Below are positions 1 to 9,769 of a DNA stretch of 64,000 bases, one piece after another. Under the pieces are notes generated by a model that had not been told where the DNA came from, did no database searches, and worked only from the letters and a program-made list of their open reading frames with translations. Positions within the stretch are counted from its first letter, which is position 1; each line of letters begins with the position of its first letter. Both the position numbers and the translations under genes were made by a program. This stretch comes from Cyclobacterium qasimii M12-11B (GTDB lineage Bacteria > Bacteroidota > Bacteroidia > Cytophagales > Cyclobacteriaceae), in the NCBI RefSeq assembly GCF_000427295.1, contig NZ_ATNM01000099.1:1-64000 (forward strand), read 5' to 3'.

Positions 1-1003
1 GCTTTCTATAGCTTATTTTCTAAAAAACTTCTAACCATATTCATTTACAAACCTTTACAGATAAAACTTCTTTTCACCCTTAAAAATTACCGCTACCAAA
101 ACTCAAATCACTTACGCTTTCTTATACTATATAGGTAAGAACCCTCCCTGCCAGGTATCAGCTACCTATAGTAATGAATAATATTACTTTTTCCCCTTCT
201 TAACCTATACCCTCTTTCACAGCTTCTGGATTGAAGGATACAAATCTTCAAGCCTCATACCTCGTTTAACCTTAGTTCATAAAATGAATATGAATACCTT
301 TCCTCTACTACCTATAAAGCGGTATTCCTATTACCTTCTCAATACACCATAGTTGACTGCATCATTTAACAGCCAACCATCCCCTACCCCACACTATATA
401 TAGTAGTGTTAAACACCTTCTTCCAGAATGCGTCCATTTCGAAAGAAGCAGCGCCTCACTAATAAGTTATCCCACTACAATACCATATATATGACACCTA
501 ACTTTAAGGCTTTGCTTTGGTAAGGTATGTTTAACCTGAAATCGAAGACAATGAAATAGGCAAAGGAATAAAGCTGACGAAAACAATTTTGGCAGCATTG
601 TTTCAAAATAAGCTACAATACCACCAAAATCCATTTGAAATGCCACCTCCACCAGTGGACTCATCTTACTAAACCACAAATTCTGGCTAGACAACCCTTT
701 GCCACCTTATGTCATTGTTAACTATGGTAAGCCTACACCTATAAAAATAATGGACAGTTATGGCGCATTCTAAGGAAATGCGTTTCAAGCTCATCAAATC
801 CAATCTCGAAGTAGCTTCATTACAATACCTACCGCCTGTTACACCCCGAAGCATACTTTTTAAATTCCAATCCTTGTGAGGTGACAAGCTGATTCTCTTG
901 CAAACGACAGGAAAGTTCTCTTACCATAAGCAATTGAACTAGAATCGTTTTTAAGAAAGGATACTGAATAGTGCCATTGTAAAGGTTAAACCTCTGAATT
1001 CTA
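1..1003. other. Gene-free AT-rich region
   Basis: I see no credible gene here on either strand. The only open frames are short (75 and 66 codons, minus strand), show no recognisable motif and have no neighbours to form an operon with. The one structured element is the hairpin repeat at 586-631, listed separately. The stretch may be a decayed region or simply a long intergenic spacer at the window edge. Confidence 0.6.
586..631. repeat. Dispersed hairpin repeat, copy 1
   Basis: An imperfect inverted repeat. The left arm ATTTTGGCAGCATTGTTTC (586-604) is separated by an A-rich 7-base loop from the right arm GCTACAATACCACCAAAAT (612-630). About 14 of 19 positions pair. Nearly the same sequence occurs at 9429-9477, with both arms and the A-rich loop conserved, so this is a repeated intergenic element rather than a chance hairpin. 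No transposase or reading frame is attached. A REP- or MITE-like element is the likely class. Confidence 0.65.
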
Positions 1004-1477
1004 TCACTTTATAAGGTCCTTCCAAAATAAGTCTGCTTTTTCTTTAAGATTAACCTCATCTTCATTCCAGGGAATCAGGGTGTTAGTGAATAGTTTATTG
1101 TAAAATAAATAAAGTTTCCCCTCAACAATCTTAAAGGTTTTGGGATTAATAGAAACTTTCTCTCCATTGTCTCCCATGGCATAAGCACACCAACCGCCAT
1201 ATTGAGGCTCATATTTTATAGGGTCGCCTTCAAAAAGGCTTTTGTTTTTTGAGGAGGAAAAGTAGTAGGTCACTCCTTTATAACTTAAGCTGTACTTTTT
1301 ACTTCCTTCCGTGGCAACTCCACTTGTAAAGTACGCTACAGGATCAAAGCCATCAATCGCCAGATGCTTTGAGTCTAAATTGAAATGCGCTAATCGCTTT
1401 GAAATGTCTGCCTCTTGAAAAAATAAGCTAATGGTACTTATAAATAGCAAGGCACTTAGTTTGATTGCGAAATTCAT
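1004..1477 (-). CDS. YHS domain-containing secreted protein
   Basis: 157 residues. An N-terminal hydrophobic segment (about residues 4-21) looks like a signal peptide or membrane anchor. The body carries the features of the YHS family: DGFDPVAYFTSG near residue 43, then YYFSSSKNKSLFEGDP and the core YEPQYGGWCAYAMGDN, in which the Cys and aromatic residues are the conserved part. YHS domains are thought to bind metals, and stand-alone secreted versions are common in Bacteroidota, with no settled function. The gene stands alone, with long non-coding DNA on both sides, so context does not help. Confidence 0.85.
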   Translation of the reverse strand: MNFAIKLSALLFISTISLFFQEADISKRLAHFNLDSKHLAIDGFDPVAYFTSGVATEGSKKYSLSYKGVTYYFSSSKNKSLFEGDPIKYEPQYGGWCAYAMGDNGEKVSINPKTFKIVEGKLYLFYNKLFTNTLIPWNEDEVNLKEKADLFWKDLIK

Positions 1478-1983
1478 GGTTTCAATATTTAATAGTTCAC
1501 TCCATATAACCTACGTAATTCAATAGCAAAAAATTGAATTTCATTAAAAAAAACACATACAACACTTTATTACTAAAGCGGATTTCCATTTACAAACCCA
1601 GTCCCCTCTGAAACGAATCGGTTTAACCTGCATGCCTACCATGGATTTGCCATCTGATTTTGCGTATTACTGCAAAAAACAACTCCCCTTAAATCGTATG
1701 TTCACATGGGCTATTACACAGCTTGTCGTTCGCTTCTATTGATTAAGGAGATCCTTTTAATTCGAGAGCGCTATATAATATAGTAAGTAGGGATTGCAGT
1801 GAGGCAGGTTTTTCTCTGTTCTTTCAGAATGTGGCTTCAGTAGGTTGTAGCTGACCTATTGCCCACTTCGAATTTAAGCCTGTTTCTTCTTTTAGGTAAA
1901 CGAAAATCAACACAAGGAGGCTTCCTTACAAAGACTGAAGTCTCAGGTTTAGAAAAAATAAGAATTAGAAAAACCATTTAAAA
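1478..1983. other. Intergenic region, nothing recognised
   Basis: About 500 bases between the YHS gene and the tRNA terminator. I find no frame with protein-like content on either strand, no tRNA-like fold and no strong hairpin. The promoter of the YHS gene should lie at its left end (about 1478-1530), but I cannot point to a convincing box. Confidence 0.5.
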
Positions 1984-2021
1984 CCAAAAAACCATGCAGT
2001 TTCAAAGAACTACATGGTTTT
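1984..2021 (-). terminator. Rho-independent terminator after tRNA-Arg
   Basis: The arms AAAACCATGCAGTT (1988-2001) and AACTACATGGTTTT (2008-2021) form a stem with one mismatch and a 6-base loop. Read on the minus strand the stem is followed by a T-rich tract. It lies just downstream of the tRNA and should end its transcript. Confidence 0.75.
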
Positions 2022-2044
2022 ACCGCTATTAAGATAGCTTTTAG

Positions 2045-2118
2045 TGACCTCGCCAGGATTCAAACCTGGAACCTCTTGAGCCGTAATCAAGTACTCTATT
2101 CAGTTGAGCTACGAAGCC
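2045..2118 (-). tRNA. tRNA-Arg (anticodon ACG)
   Basis: A full cloverleaf can be folded on the minus strand over 74 bases. The 7-bp acceptor stem GGCTTCG/CGAGGTC contains two G-T pairs, the D-stem is GCTC/GAGT, and the anticodon stem CTTGA/TCAAG encloses the loop TTACGGC. The T-arm CCAGG-TTTGAAT-CCTGG carries the canonical TTTGAAT loop, and the discriminator base is A. No CCA is encoded. The anticodon ACG makes this the CGN-reading arginine tRNA, whose A34 is normally converted to inosine by TadA. It is a single tRNA gene, not part of a cluster. Confidence 0.95.
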
Positions 2119-2304
2119 ATTTCTCTTAAACGGAATGCAAAGGTAAAGAATATCCTTAATATTACAAAGGATGAATTGATGGAAAATTAAAATGTTTGTT
2201 CTTGCTTAATAATTATATTTTAAGAATAATTAAGATCAACACGCCATCAAATCAATCATAATTTCCTAATTTAGCCGTTCGATAAGTTAAAAATATCTGT
2301 TTTC

Positions 2305-3045
2305 ATGAAAAGACTTTCTATAATATCCTTTATTTTATTGATCACTTTTCAGCTACAGGCCCAAGAAGAGGAACGTACATCTATAATAGGTGGAAGACCA
2401 AACATCACAGGGGACTTGTTTCTGGATTTCGGATTCAATATGTTAAATAACAGGCCTGATGATTTAAATACGCGTTTTATCGCATCACGTGTATTCAATG
2501 TTTATTACCAAACGCAAATTAATATTGGTGAAAAAACAGGCTTCACATTCAACCCAGGTATTGGTCTTGGTCTTGAAAAGCTCGCTTTCAAAGATGAAAT
2601 GACCCTTACTTCAGATCCTGATAAAGCTGTCAATTCAAGTATGCTTGTACCCATTACAGATGTATATGGACAAGATGCTACTAGCGTTTCAACCAATACT
2701 ATGGCGCTAAACTATTTTGATATCCCACTCGAATTTAGATACCATGTCAATCACGACGACTATAACAGTGGTATGCGTGTAGCTGTCGGAGGTAAAATCG
2801 GATTGTTATACAACGCTCATTCCAAAATAGCTTATACCAATGGGGATGGTTTGGAACAAAAAATCAAAAACACCCAGAATTATGGATTGAATCCAATTCG
2901 TTACGGTGTTTATACCCGTTTGGGATTCCCAGGGTTTAACATTTGGGGTTATTATGGCCTTAATGGTGTGTTTGAAGGAAACAAAGGACCTTACGGTACA
3001 GAATCCACACAATTCAATTTTGGCCTTTCAGTGGCGTTGTTTTAG
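2305..3045 (+). CDS. Outer-membrane beta-barrel protein
   Basis: 246 residues with a clear signal peptide (MKRLSIISFILLITFQLQAQ). The rest alternates polar and hydrophobic residues, is rich in Gly, Tyr and Asn, and ends in a Phe (FGLSVALF), as expected of an outer-membrane barrel. It resembles the PorT-like/OMP beta-barrel proteins annotated throughout Bacteroidota, but I cannot assign a subfamily or substrate. It is a single-gene unit followed by a strong terminator at 3068-3103. Confidence 0.7.
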   Translation: MKRLSIISFILLITFQLQAQEEERTSIIGGRPNITGDLFLDFGFNMLNNRPDDLNTRFIASRVFNVYYQTQINIGEKTGFTFNPGIGLGLEKLAFKDEMTLTSDPDKAVNSSMLVPITDVYGQDATSVSTNTMALNYFDIPLEFRYHVNHDDYNSGMRVAVGGKIGLLYNAHSKIAYTNGDGLEQKIKNTQNYGLNPIRYGVYTRLGFPGFNIWGYYGLNGVFEGNKGPYGTESTQFNFGLSVALF

Positions 3046-3067
3046 TTGAAACCCAACTAGATTTTAT

Positions 3068-3103
3068 AAAAGGAGCGGATAATCAAATCCGCTCCTTTTT
3101 TTT
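3068..3103. terminator. Strong bidirectional terminator
   Basis: AAAAGGAGCGGAT (3068-3080) and ATCCGCTCCTTTT form a perfect GC-rich stem with A-runs on the left and a run of eight T on the right. It lies between the convergent ends of the barrel gene and the PAP2-like gene, so it can stop transcription from both sides. Confidence 0.9.
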
Positions 3104-3106
3104 ATG

Positions 3107-3730
3107 TCAATTAATTACGAAATGATAAAAGACTGGATAGCAAATTCCAAAGCCCAACAAAAACCCGGCATAAACCTCTGATGGCCGATGTGCATTGAGG
3201 TACAACCTTGCTGTCCCGATCAGACCGCTCAGCAAAATGACCAAAATAAAATAATAAAAAAGAGGGCCTGAGGTAAACTTTAGCGACAATACTGAAACGA
3301 TCGCTACCCATCCCCCCATTGCTGTCTGATGGGCGCTAATTTTCCAAAAGAGCGTAATCAAGGTCATCAATATCAAGGATACTGTTACTAGGGAAAGGGT
3401 AACAATCAGCAATTGATCAATATTGAGCTTCCAGTAAAAGAAAGAAACGGTCATCATATAAAAGACTGATACCAGTGCAAAAGGATAAATCCGTTCTTTT
3501 CTATCCGGTAACTGTAGGCTATTGATAACTGCTGAAAACCGCAATCCCATAAGCCCCAACAAAGGCACAAGCAGTGTCGTGAAACTTATCAATAACAAAA
3601 CAGCCCATTTTGCCGCTTTAGGAACAATCGTAGCCTCTGGAACAACATAAAACAAGGTGACCACCATAAGGGTTGGGATCACCAAGGGTTGAAAAATTAC
3701 CGATAAAACTAATGCTAACTTTCTATACAC
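3107..3730 (-). CDS. PAP2-like membrane phosphatase
   Basis: 207 residues, about six hydrophobic segments. Residues 130-140 (KISAHQTAMGG) and 174-188 (ARLYLNAHRPSEVYA) match the second and third motifs of the PAP2 / type 2 phosphatidic acid phosphatase superfamily (SxxH and SRxxxxxHxxxD). The final Asp is replaced by Glu, and the first KxxxxxxRP motif is not obvious, so catalysis is uncertain. Family members dephosphorylate lipid phosphates such as phosphatidate or undecaprenyl diphosphate. The GTG start (3728-3730) shares its first base with the TAG stop of the reconstructed rpoN, a TAGTG overlap that suggests translational coupling. Confidence 0.75.
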   Translation of the reverse strand: MYRKLALVLSVIFQPLVIPTLMVVTLFYVVPEATIVPKAAKWAVLLLISFTTLLVPLLGLMGLRFSAVINSLQLPDRKERIYPFALVSVFYMMTVSFFYWKLNIDQLLIVTLSLVTVSLILMTLITLFWKISAHQTAMGGWVAIVSVLSLKFTSGPLFYYFILVILLSGLIGTARLYLNAHRPSEVYAGFLLGFGICYPVFYHFVIN

Positions 3731-5185
3731 TATAACTCTTTTCTTAGCCTTGCAACTGGAATCTGCAACTGCTCCCTGTATTTAGCAACTGTTCTTCTAG
3801 CGATATTATATCCCTTCTGATTCAATAACTTCACTAATTTATCATCTGACAGTGGCTTTTTCTTGTCCTCTTCGTCAACCATTTTGTTAAGCACACTTTT
3901 TCACCTCACGGTTACTCACATCCTCCCCACCATCAGTAGCAATCCCTTCAGAGAAAAAGTATTTTAATGGAAAGACTCCAAATTCTGTCTGTATGGCTTT
4001 ACTATTGGCCACCCTTGAAACAGTGGAAATGTCCATGTCTATTCTTTCCGCAATGTCCTTTAATATCATTGGGCGCAATTTTGTCTCGTCTCCATCAAGA
4101 AAGAAATCATGCTGATAGTCAAGAATACATTGCATGGTGCGCATTAAAGTTTGTTGCCTTTGCTTAATAGCATCTATGAACCATTTAGCAGAGTCTAACT
4201 TTTGCTTTACAAAAGATACCGTCTCCTTAAGCTTTTTGTCTTTTTTATCGCTTTTGTCGTAGGCATTGAACATATCTGAGTAAGACCTACTCACTTTTAG
4301 TTCTGGGGCATTTTTGGAATTTAAGATGATTTCAAATTTTCCATTTGCGTTATTAAGAATAAAATCAGGAATCACGTAATGATTCCGAGACAAACCGTCA
4401 GATATCCCTCCTGGCTTTGGGTTCAACCTTGTGATCAAGTGGATGACCTCCTTAAGCTCCTCTTCCTCAATCCCTGCTTTCTTTAATATTTTATCATAGT
4501 GCTTTTTGGTGAATTCCTCGAAACACTCCTGAACAATAAAAATTGCCATTCGCAATAATGGCTCCTCTGTGGCATTTCTTCGCTCCAATTGAATGATCAA
4601 GCATTCTTGCAAATTCCTTGCTGCTATACCTGGAGGGTCGAAAGTTTGAATCTTGAAAAGTATTTCCTCTACTTCATCCAAGTCCGTTTCTACATTCAGA
4701 CTAAATGCCAAATCATTAATAATGGCTTCAAGGTCTCTCCTTATATAACCATCATTCTCTATGCTCCCTATTAATTGCGTACCAATTAAACGTTGTGCCT
4801 CATTTAATTTTAAGAAGTTCAATTGCGAAAGCAACTGCTCATGAAGGGAGCTATGACTGCCGATAGGCATATCTCTTTCTTCTTCATCCGAAGAATAATT
4901 TCCATCCCCTTGCATTTTATATCCGCCATACTCTTCATTTAGATAGTCATCTATGTTGACATCCTTGTCATCTTTTGAGTCGGCCACATCAGTATTGTCG
5001 GGAAACTCATCCTGTTGGTTTTCAGCGTCCCCATCTTTCCCCTCCTCCAAGGCAGGGTTAATCTCTAGCTCCTCCTCAATTCTGGAATCAAGCTCTGCAG
5101 TAGGAACCTGCAGCAATTTGATGAATTGAATCTGTTGAGGGGATAATTTCTGAGATAATATCTGGTTTAAATTCAGTTTCTGCAT
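3730..5185 (-). CDS. rpoN: RNA polymerase sigma-54 factor RpoN (frameshifted)
   Basis: Sigma-54 directs RNA polymerase to -24/-12 promoters and needs an ATP-dependent activator. The N-terminus (MQKLNLNQILSQKLSPQQIQ) is the Gln/Leu-rich activator-contact region I. An acidic region II, the core-binding region and the helix-turn-helix follow. The main frame stops at 3887, after SNREVKKCA. The next frame, entered by dropping one A from the A5 run (T-run 3897-3901 on the plus strand), continues through PLSDDKLVKLL to the diagnostic RpoN box ARRTVAKYREQL (about 3750-3802) and ends RLRKEL. Without the shift the protein would lack the -24 recognition box. The reconstructed length is about 484 residues, normal for the family. 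Confidence 0.93.
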
Positions 5186-5364
5186 ATATTAAAACCTATT
5201 ATTGGGTTGAGTTATTTCCATCTGGTGTCCTAAGAAACTCGATTGGAATTTCAAATTTAGGAAATAAGATCAAAATTTTGATAAAAAGCGTATTATATCG
5301 TTTTTTTGTATTCAATTTAAATGTGCACCCTTTTGGGTTTTTTATTTTATAACAAGGAATCGTC

Positions 5365-6816
5365 ATGTCATTTAACAAGAGAATTAAAATAAAACATTTA
5401 CTGGAGAACCCTACTCCAGAAGAAAATGCAACCGTAATGGGTTGGGTAAGAACCAAAAGGAGCAATAAGCACGTGACTTTCATTGCCATTAATGATGGGT
5501 CTTGTATCCAAAATTATCAATGTGTGGCCGATCCTGAGCTAATCCCCGATGATGTGCTTCGTAAAGCCAACACTGGGGCTTGCCTTAAAATAACAGGGAC
5601 CATCGTCGCCTCTCAAGGAGCAGGACAATCTACTGAAATTCAAGCAGTATCTATTGTCGTACTTGGAGAAGCTGATCCTGATAAATTTCCGATCCAGCCT
5701 AAAAAGCACTCTTTGGAATTCTTACGTGAAAATGCTCACCTGAGATTAAGGACCAACACCTTTGGTGCAATATTTCGTGTACGCAACCAGCTTTCTTTTG
5801 CAATTCATCAATATTTTCACGAAAAAGGTTTCGTCTACATTCATTCTCCTATCGTCACAGCATCGGATGCGGAAGGAGCAGGTGAGACATTCCAGGTAAC
5901 CACACTCGACCTTAATAATCCACCTAAAAATGAAGCGGGAGAAATAGATTTCCAGGAAGATTTCTTTGGAAGAGCTACCAATCTAACTGTTTCAGGACAA
6001 CTGGAAGGCGAACTTGCGGCAATGGCTTTATCAGAAGTTTACACCTTTGGTCCTACTTTCCGAGCCGAGAACTCAAATACTACCCGACATCTTGCGGAGT
6101 TTTGGATGGTCGAACCAGAAATGGCTTTTTTCGACGCAGAAGACAACCAAAACCTTGCTGAGGATTTCCTTCAATTCATCATTGGCTTTGCATTGAAACA
6201 CTGTAAAGAGGATTTGGAGTTTTTGGACAAACGGGCTGCTGAGGAAGACAGCGTGAAGAAGGCGGATCAAAGAAGTGACATGGGTTTATTGGAAAGACTT
6301 TCTTTTGTTACCCAGAACGAATTTGTACGAATCACCTACACGGAAGCATTTGAAATACTAAAGGCTTCTAAACCGAATAAAAAGAAAAAATTCGCTTACC
6401 TCATTGAGGAATGGGGTACTGATTTACAATCAGAACATGAAAGATTTCTAGTAGAAAAGCATTTCAAAAAACCGGTAATTATTACAGATTACCCAAAAGA
6501 AATCAAATCCTTCTACATGAAACAAAATGAGGATGGCAAAACCGTTGCAGCCATGGACATACTCTTTCCTGGAATCGGCGAAATAGTTGGCGGATCTCAA
6601 CGTGAAGAGAATCTAGAGAAACTTTGCCAGCGAATGGACGAACTAGAGATTAGCAAGGAAGAAATGTGGTGGTATTTGGATACCCGGAAATTTGGCACAG
6701 CTCCACATGCAGGATTTGGTTTAGGCTTTGAGCGCTTGGTACTGTTTGTAACAGGAATGAGTAACATTAGAGATGTAATACCTTTTCCAAGAACTCCTGG
6801 AAATGCAGAATTTTAA
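5365..6816 (+). CDS. asnS: Asparaginyl-tRNA synthetase
   Basis: 483 residues. Class IIb synthetase that charges tRNA-Asn with asparagine in the cytoplasm. An N-terminal OB-fold anticodon-binding domain (about residues 15-110, starting [20 protein letters not shown]) precedes the class II core. Motif 2 is seen as [21 protein letters not shown] and motif 3 as [15 protein letters not shown] near the C-terminus. The insertion and the [10 protein letters not shown] signature fit AsnRS rather than AspRS or LysRS. The gene is complete and monocistronic, divergent from rpoN, with terminator hairpins downstream. Confidence 0.97.
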   Translation: MSFNKRIKIKHLLENPTPEENATVMGWVRTKRSNKHVTFIAINDGSCIQNYQCVADPELIPDDVLRKANTGACLKITGTIVASQGAGQSTEIQAVSIVVLGEADPDKFPIQPKKHSLEFLRENAHLRLRTNTFGAIFRVRNQLSFAIHQYFHEKGFVYIHSPIVTASDAEGAGETFQVTTLDLNNPPKNEAGEIDFQEDFFGRATNLTVSGQLEGELAAMALSEVYTFGPTFRAENSNTTRHLAEFWMVEPEMAFFDAEDNQNLAEDFLQFIIGFALKHCKEDLEFLDKRAAEEDSVKKADQRSDMGLLERLSFVTQNEFVRITYTEAFEILKASKPNKKKKFAYLIEEWGTDLQSEHERFLVEKHFKKPVIITDYPKEIKSFYMKQNEDGKTVAAMDILFPGIGEIVGGSQREENLEKLCQRMDELEISKEEMWWYLDTRKFGTAPHAGFGLGFERLVLFVTGMSNIRDVIPFPRTPGNAEF

Positions 6817-6832
6817 AAGTGTTTTAAAGATC

Positions 6833-6903
6833 CTTGGGTGCATGCCCAAGAATTAAACAATAAGCATCCCAACCTTTATGCCTTGGTTTATTGGTTGGGA
6901 TGC
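6833..6903 (+). terminator. Double hairpin after asnS
   Basis: Two successive inverted repeats follow the asnS stop: CTTGGG-TGCATG-CCCAAG (6833-6850), then GCATCCCAACC (6864-6874) with GGTTGGGATGC (6893-6903). The second stem is 11 bp and perfect. The T-tract after it is weak, so termination is likely but not certain. The remaining spacer to 7172 is AT-rich and holds a small inverted repeat, ATTGAT-AATC-ATCAAT (7110-7125), which could be an operator for the next gene. I see nothing else in it. Confidence 0.6.
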
Positions 6904-7172
6904 TCTCAAAATTTAAACCCTCATTCTGCCCCTAATTGCCTTTACATTCTTTCTTGATTTAACTCAAAAATAGCACCGACGTAGTTGATTTTGGGGTAAG
7001 CCCTTTACGTTTTAATATACTTATTAATATTATAGGTTAAAATATTTTTTAGGTAAATGCTAGCCGTACTCTTTTTAAAACTTCTTATGGTTACATAATG
7101 GTTTAACTAATTGATAATCATCAATCAATTTAAAGGTTAGCATAAAAACAGAACAATTAGAAAAAAATCAAT

Positions 7173-8696
7173 ATGAAGAACTCATTAATAGGCCACATTA
7201 AGCCCGACACAGGAGACAATATGGTTGCTATTAGCAATACTTCTCCAACCTCTCTCCAACACTTTTTCAGGCATGGAAGACGGGGATTTTATCACCTCTT
7301 ATGGTGTATCCTTCCTGTTTTTTCTCTCTTTTTAGCAAGTTGTAGCGGTAAGAATGATATCAATGAAGAAGTGCAACAAGAAACAGGTATTCAGCCTTGG
7401 TCAGAAAACCCGGGTTATTGGGAATACAAGGGAGAACCTGTCCTTTTGTTAGGGGCGAGCGACAATGACAATTTATTTCAATTGCCTCATTTGAAATCTC
7501 ACCTTGACAGCCTATCTCAAGTGGGTGGTAATTATGTCAGAAATACCATGAGTGATAGGGATGAAACGGATGAAAAGGCCTACTATAAAAACGAGGATGG
7601 AAAATATGACCTTAGTCAATGGAACCCTGCCTATTGGGCAAGGTTTGAAAACCTTTTAAAATTAACTAAGGAAAGGGACATTATTGTTCAAATTGAGATC
7701 TGGGATCGTTTTGACCATGCCAGAGAACAATGGGAAACTGACCCGTACAATCCAAAAAACAATATAAACTACAGCTATGAAGAAGCGCTTTTGGATAGCC
7801 TCTACCCTGATCATCCAGGCCAAAACAAACAACCTTTCTTTTTCACAGTCCCTGCTCTCCAAGACAATAAGGTGCTTTTACCTTATCAGGAAGCATTTGT
7901 AGAAAAACTGCTCTCCATCTCTCTTAATTACAATAACGTGCTTTACTGCCTGGACAATGAAACAAGTGGAATGGAAGAATGGGCAACCTTCTGGGCAGCA
8001 TTCTTAAGGGATAAATCTGGAGAAACGAATATTCACATGACTGAAATGTGGGACCATTGGGACCTAAAATCAGCGGAACATAAAAGGACTTTAGATCATC
8101 CAGAGCGCTACGATTTTATAGACATCTCACAAAACAGCCACAAATTAGGCGACGAGAACTGGAACAATGCCCAATATGTTTTTGAATATATAAAAGACCA
8201 ACCACGACCAGTGAATTCTGTCAAGATATATGGAAGTGATGGACACGGGCCATGGCTTGACAGAGGTATTACAACCAAACATGCTGTCAATACCTTTTTT
8301 AGAAATATCATTGGAGGTTTTGCTACCAGCAGATTTCACAGACCTCCACATGGATTGGGCCTAAGCAATTGGTCTATTCAAAGCATTAAAACGATGAGAA
8401 AAATAGAAGAAAAAATAAAATTATGGGATTTGAAACCTATGAACGAAACCTTGTCTGAACGGGAAGAAAATGAAGCTTTTCTGGCCGGAAAAGCCGGTGA
8501 AACTTACCTGGTATATTTCCCCGTAGGTGGAGAAGTAAAGCTGGACCTAAGCCCCTATTCCAAACAATTCGAATTAACATGGATTAGGCTGGAGGATGCC
8601 AAATGGGGAGAAAGTTCTGAATTGAAAGGTGGAAATAAAATCTCTCTTTCAGCAGCCAATGAGACCGGAAGCTTGGCCTTGATTCAGGTCAAATGA
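7173..8696 (+). CDS. Glycoside hydrolase-like lipoprotein
   Basis: Up to 507 residues. The stretch FSLFLASC supplies a lipobox about 45-60 residues in, so the true start may be the second Met (7221). After Cys the protein reads as a TIM-barrel of the DUF4038 / clan GH-A-like type: PWSENPGYWEYKGEPVLLLG at the start, GGNYVRN, then VQIEIWDRFD and LYCLDNETSG, where the Asn-Glu is placed like an acid/base pair. A C-terminal beta domain (about residues 430-507, with YLVYFPVGGEV) resembles the domain that follows DUF4038. A secreted glycan-degrading enzyme is plausible; the substrate is unknown. Confidence 0.7.
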   Translation: MKNSLIGHIKPDTGDNMVAISNTSPTSLQHFFRHGRRGFYHLLWCILPVFSLFLASCSGKNDINEEVQQETGIQPWSENPGYWEYKGEPVLLLGASDNDNLFQLPHLKSHLDSLSQVGGNYVRNTMSDRDETDEKAYYKNEDGKYDLSQWNPAYWARFENLLKLTKERDIIVQIEIWDRFDHAREQWETDPYNPKNNINYSYEEALLDSLYPDHPGQNKQPFFFTVPALQDNKVLLPYQEAFVEKLLSISLNYNNVLYCLDNETSGMEEWATFWAAFLRDKSGETNIHMTEMWDHWDLKSAEHKRTLDHPERYDFIDISQNSHKLGDENWNNAQYVFEYIKDQPRPVNSVKIYGSDGHGPWLDRGITTKHAVNTFFRNIIGGFATSRFHRPPHGLGLSNWSIQSIKTMRKIEEKIKLWDLKPMNETLSEREENEAFLAGKAGETYLVYFPVGGEVKLDLSPYSKQFELTWIRLEDAKWGESSELKGGNKISLSAANETGSLALIQVK

Positions 8697-8707
8697 TTTA
8701 TAAGAGG

Positions 8708-8751
8708 GCCTGATATAAGAGGAGTCAACTGTTTCCTCTCTTATATCAGGC
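8708..8751 (+). terminator. Terminator hairpin
   Basis: GCCTGATATAAGAGGA (8708-8723) and TCCTCTCTTATATCAGGC (8734-8751) form a long, almost perfect stem directly after the lipoprotein gene. The base of the stem is GC-containing and is followed by a weak T-rich stretch. Confidence 0.75.
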
Positions 8752-8824
8752 TCTATTCATTTGATAAGGGAATAAATTATGCTTCCATTATGCAATATTT
8801 GGGTTTAATTCTTATATTGAATAC

Positions 8825-9277
8825 TTGGAAACATTCTTAAAGTACCTGAAAACTGAGGCCATAGGAGGCCATATTATCAGAATATCCCTTGCCTGTCTGC
8901 TTCTATTTGGGGGATTTACAAAGTTAAAACTTATTGGGGCACTGGAATACAATCTATTTTGGTCTATTCTACTTGCTGCCATTGAGACTTTTGCTGCTTT
9001 TGGTTTAATTATTCATTATAAGAAACCTATTTTGGGAATAGCAGCAGGGGCTTTGGCTTTATTGTCCATTTTTATCCGTTTGATTTTTTCTATTGGTTGG
9101 GTCAGAGACCATATTCTCCAAACGAATTCATTTATGGATGCCTTTGGTGCCATTATAGGTGTCTATAACAATGGTCTTTTTCATATCGCCCTCCTATTTG
9201 GTGCAGGGATCTATTGCTTAGGAAATTCTTACAAAGCGTATATTAAAGAACGAATCACCAGGCCCTGGCCTCATTAA
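8825..9277 (+). CDS. Small DoxX/MauE-like membrane protein
   Basis: About 150 residues with four hydrophobic segments. The opening (IIRISLACLLLFGGFTKL) and overall layout resemble DoxX/MauE-type four-helix membrane proteins. I assign it to that broad group only. No ATG lies in frame upstream before the stop at 8765, so the TTG at 8825 is the best start. The long terminator in front of it suggests that it has its own promoter. Function cannot be deduced from context. Confidence 0.55.
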   Translation: METFLKYLKTEAIGGHIIRISLACLLLFGGFTKLKLIGALEYNLFWSILLAAIETFAAFGLIIHYKKPILGIAAGALALLSIFIRLIFSIGWVRDHILQTNSFMDAFGAIIGVYNNGLFHIALLFGAGIYCLGNSYKAYIKERITRPWPH

Positions 9278-9428
9278 TCCCAGTTGTTTTAGGCCAATGG
9301 TTTGTCGTCATTATTGGCAGGCCTATTTTTATGTAGTCAGAGGCGAAAGTCAAAAACGTGGCCTTCTTTGGATAAGTACTAGCCAGCAGGAAAGTTTAAC
9401 TTGTATTTTAAGACATCGCTAAGTCAAG

Positions 9429-9477
9429 ATTTTGTCAGCATTGTTGCAGAAAAAAAGCAACAATACCGCCAAAATCC
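9429..9477. repeat. Dispersed hairpin repeat, copy 2
   Basis: The left arm ATTTTGTCAGCATTGTTGC (9429-9447) and right arm GCAACAATACCGCCAAAAT (9457-9475) pair at about 16 of 19 positions around an A-rich loop. Both arms, the loop and the trailing CC match the element at 586-631 closely, while the flanking sequences differ. The better pairing here suggests that this copy is closer to the ancestral form. Confidence 0.7.
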
Positions 9478-9679
9478 AATGTTTGTATTTCACTATTCCA
9501 TGAGTTAAAACCCATGGCTATTGATTATATCGTTGTATATAAAAAGAGTTAGATGGAATTATAAGACAATAAAAATGAAACGTAATTTATCATGGGCTCA
9601 CACCCCTAACTAAAAAAACTAATCCTTTTGGGACATTCACTTCCTCTTCCACAAGGTAAATCCCTTCACCATATATAAA

Positions 9680-9727
9680 CTAAGCCCAAGACCTGTTCGA
9701 TTGCTCTCGAAAAGACCTTGGGCTTAG
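9680..9727 (-). terminator. Terminator of the efflux operon
   Basis: CTAAGCCCAAG (9680-9690) and CTTGGGCTTAG (9717-9727) form an 11-bp perfect stem with a long loop. Read on the minus strand it comes just after the TolC-family gene and is followed by TTTATATAT. Confidence 0.65.
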
Positions 9728-9769
9728 TTATGTTCTATAAAGTTCTCAATGGAACCGCGTAATGAAATA

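Larger units (their letters stand above)
9278..9769. other. Intergenic region with repeat and terminator
   Basis: A spacer of 492 bases between convergent genes. It holds the second copy of the hairpin repeat (9429-9477) and a long stem at 9680-9727. Apart from these I see nothing coding or structured. Confidence 0.6.

Noticed and set aside
467-887. Two minus-strand frames of 75 and 66 codons
   Set aside because: No signal peptide, motif or family resemblance, overlapping ends, and the hairpin repeat lies inside the first one; best read as chance frames in non-coding DNA.
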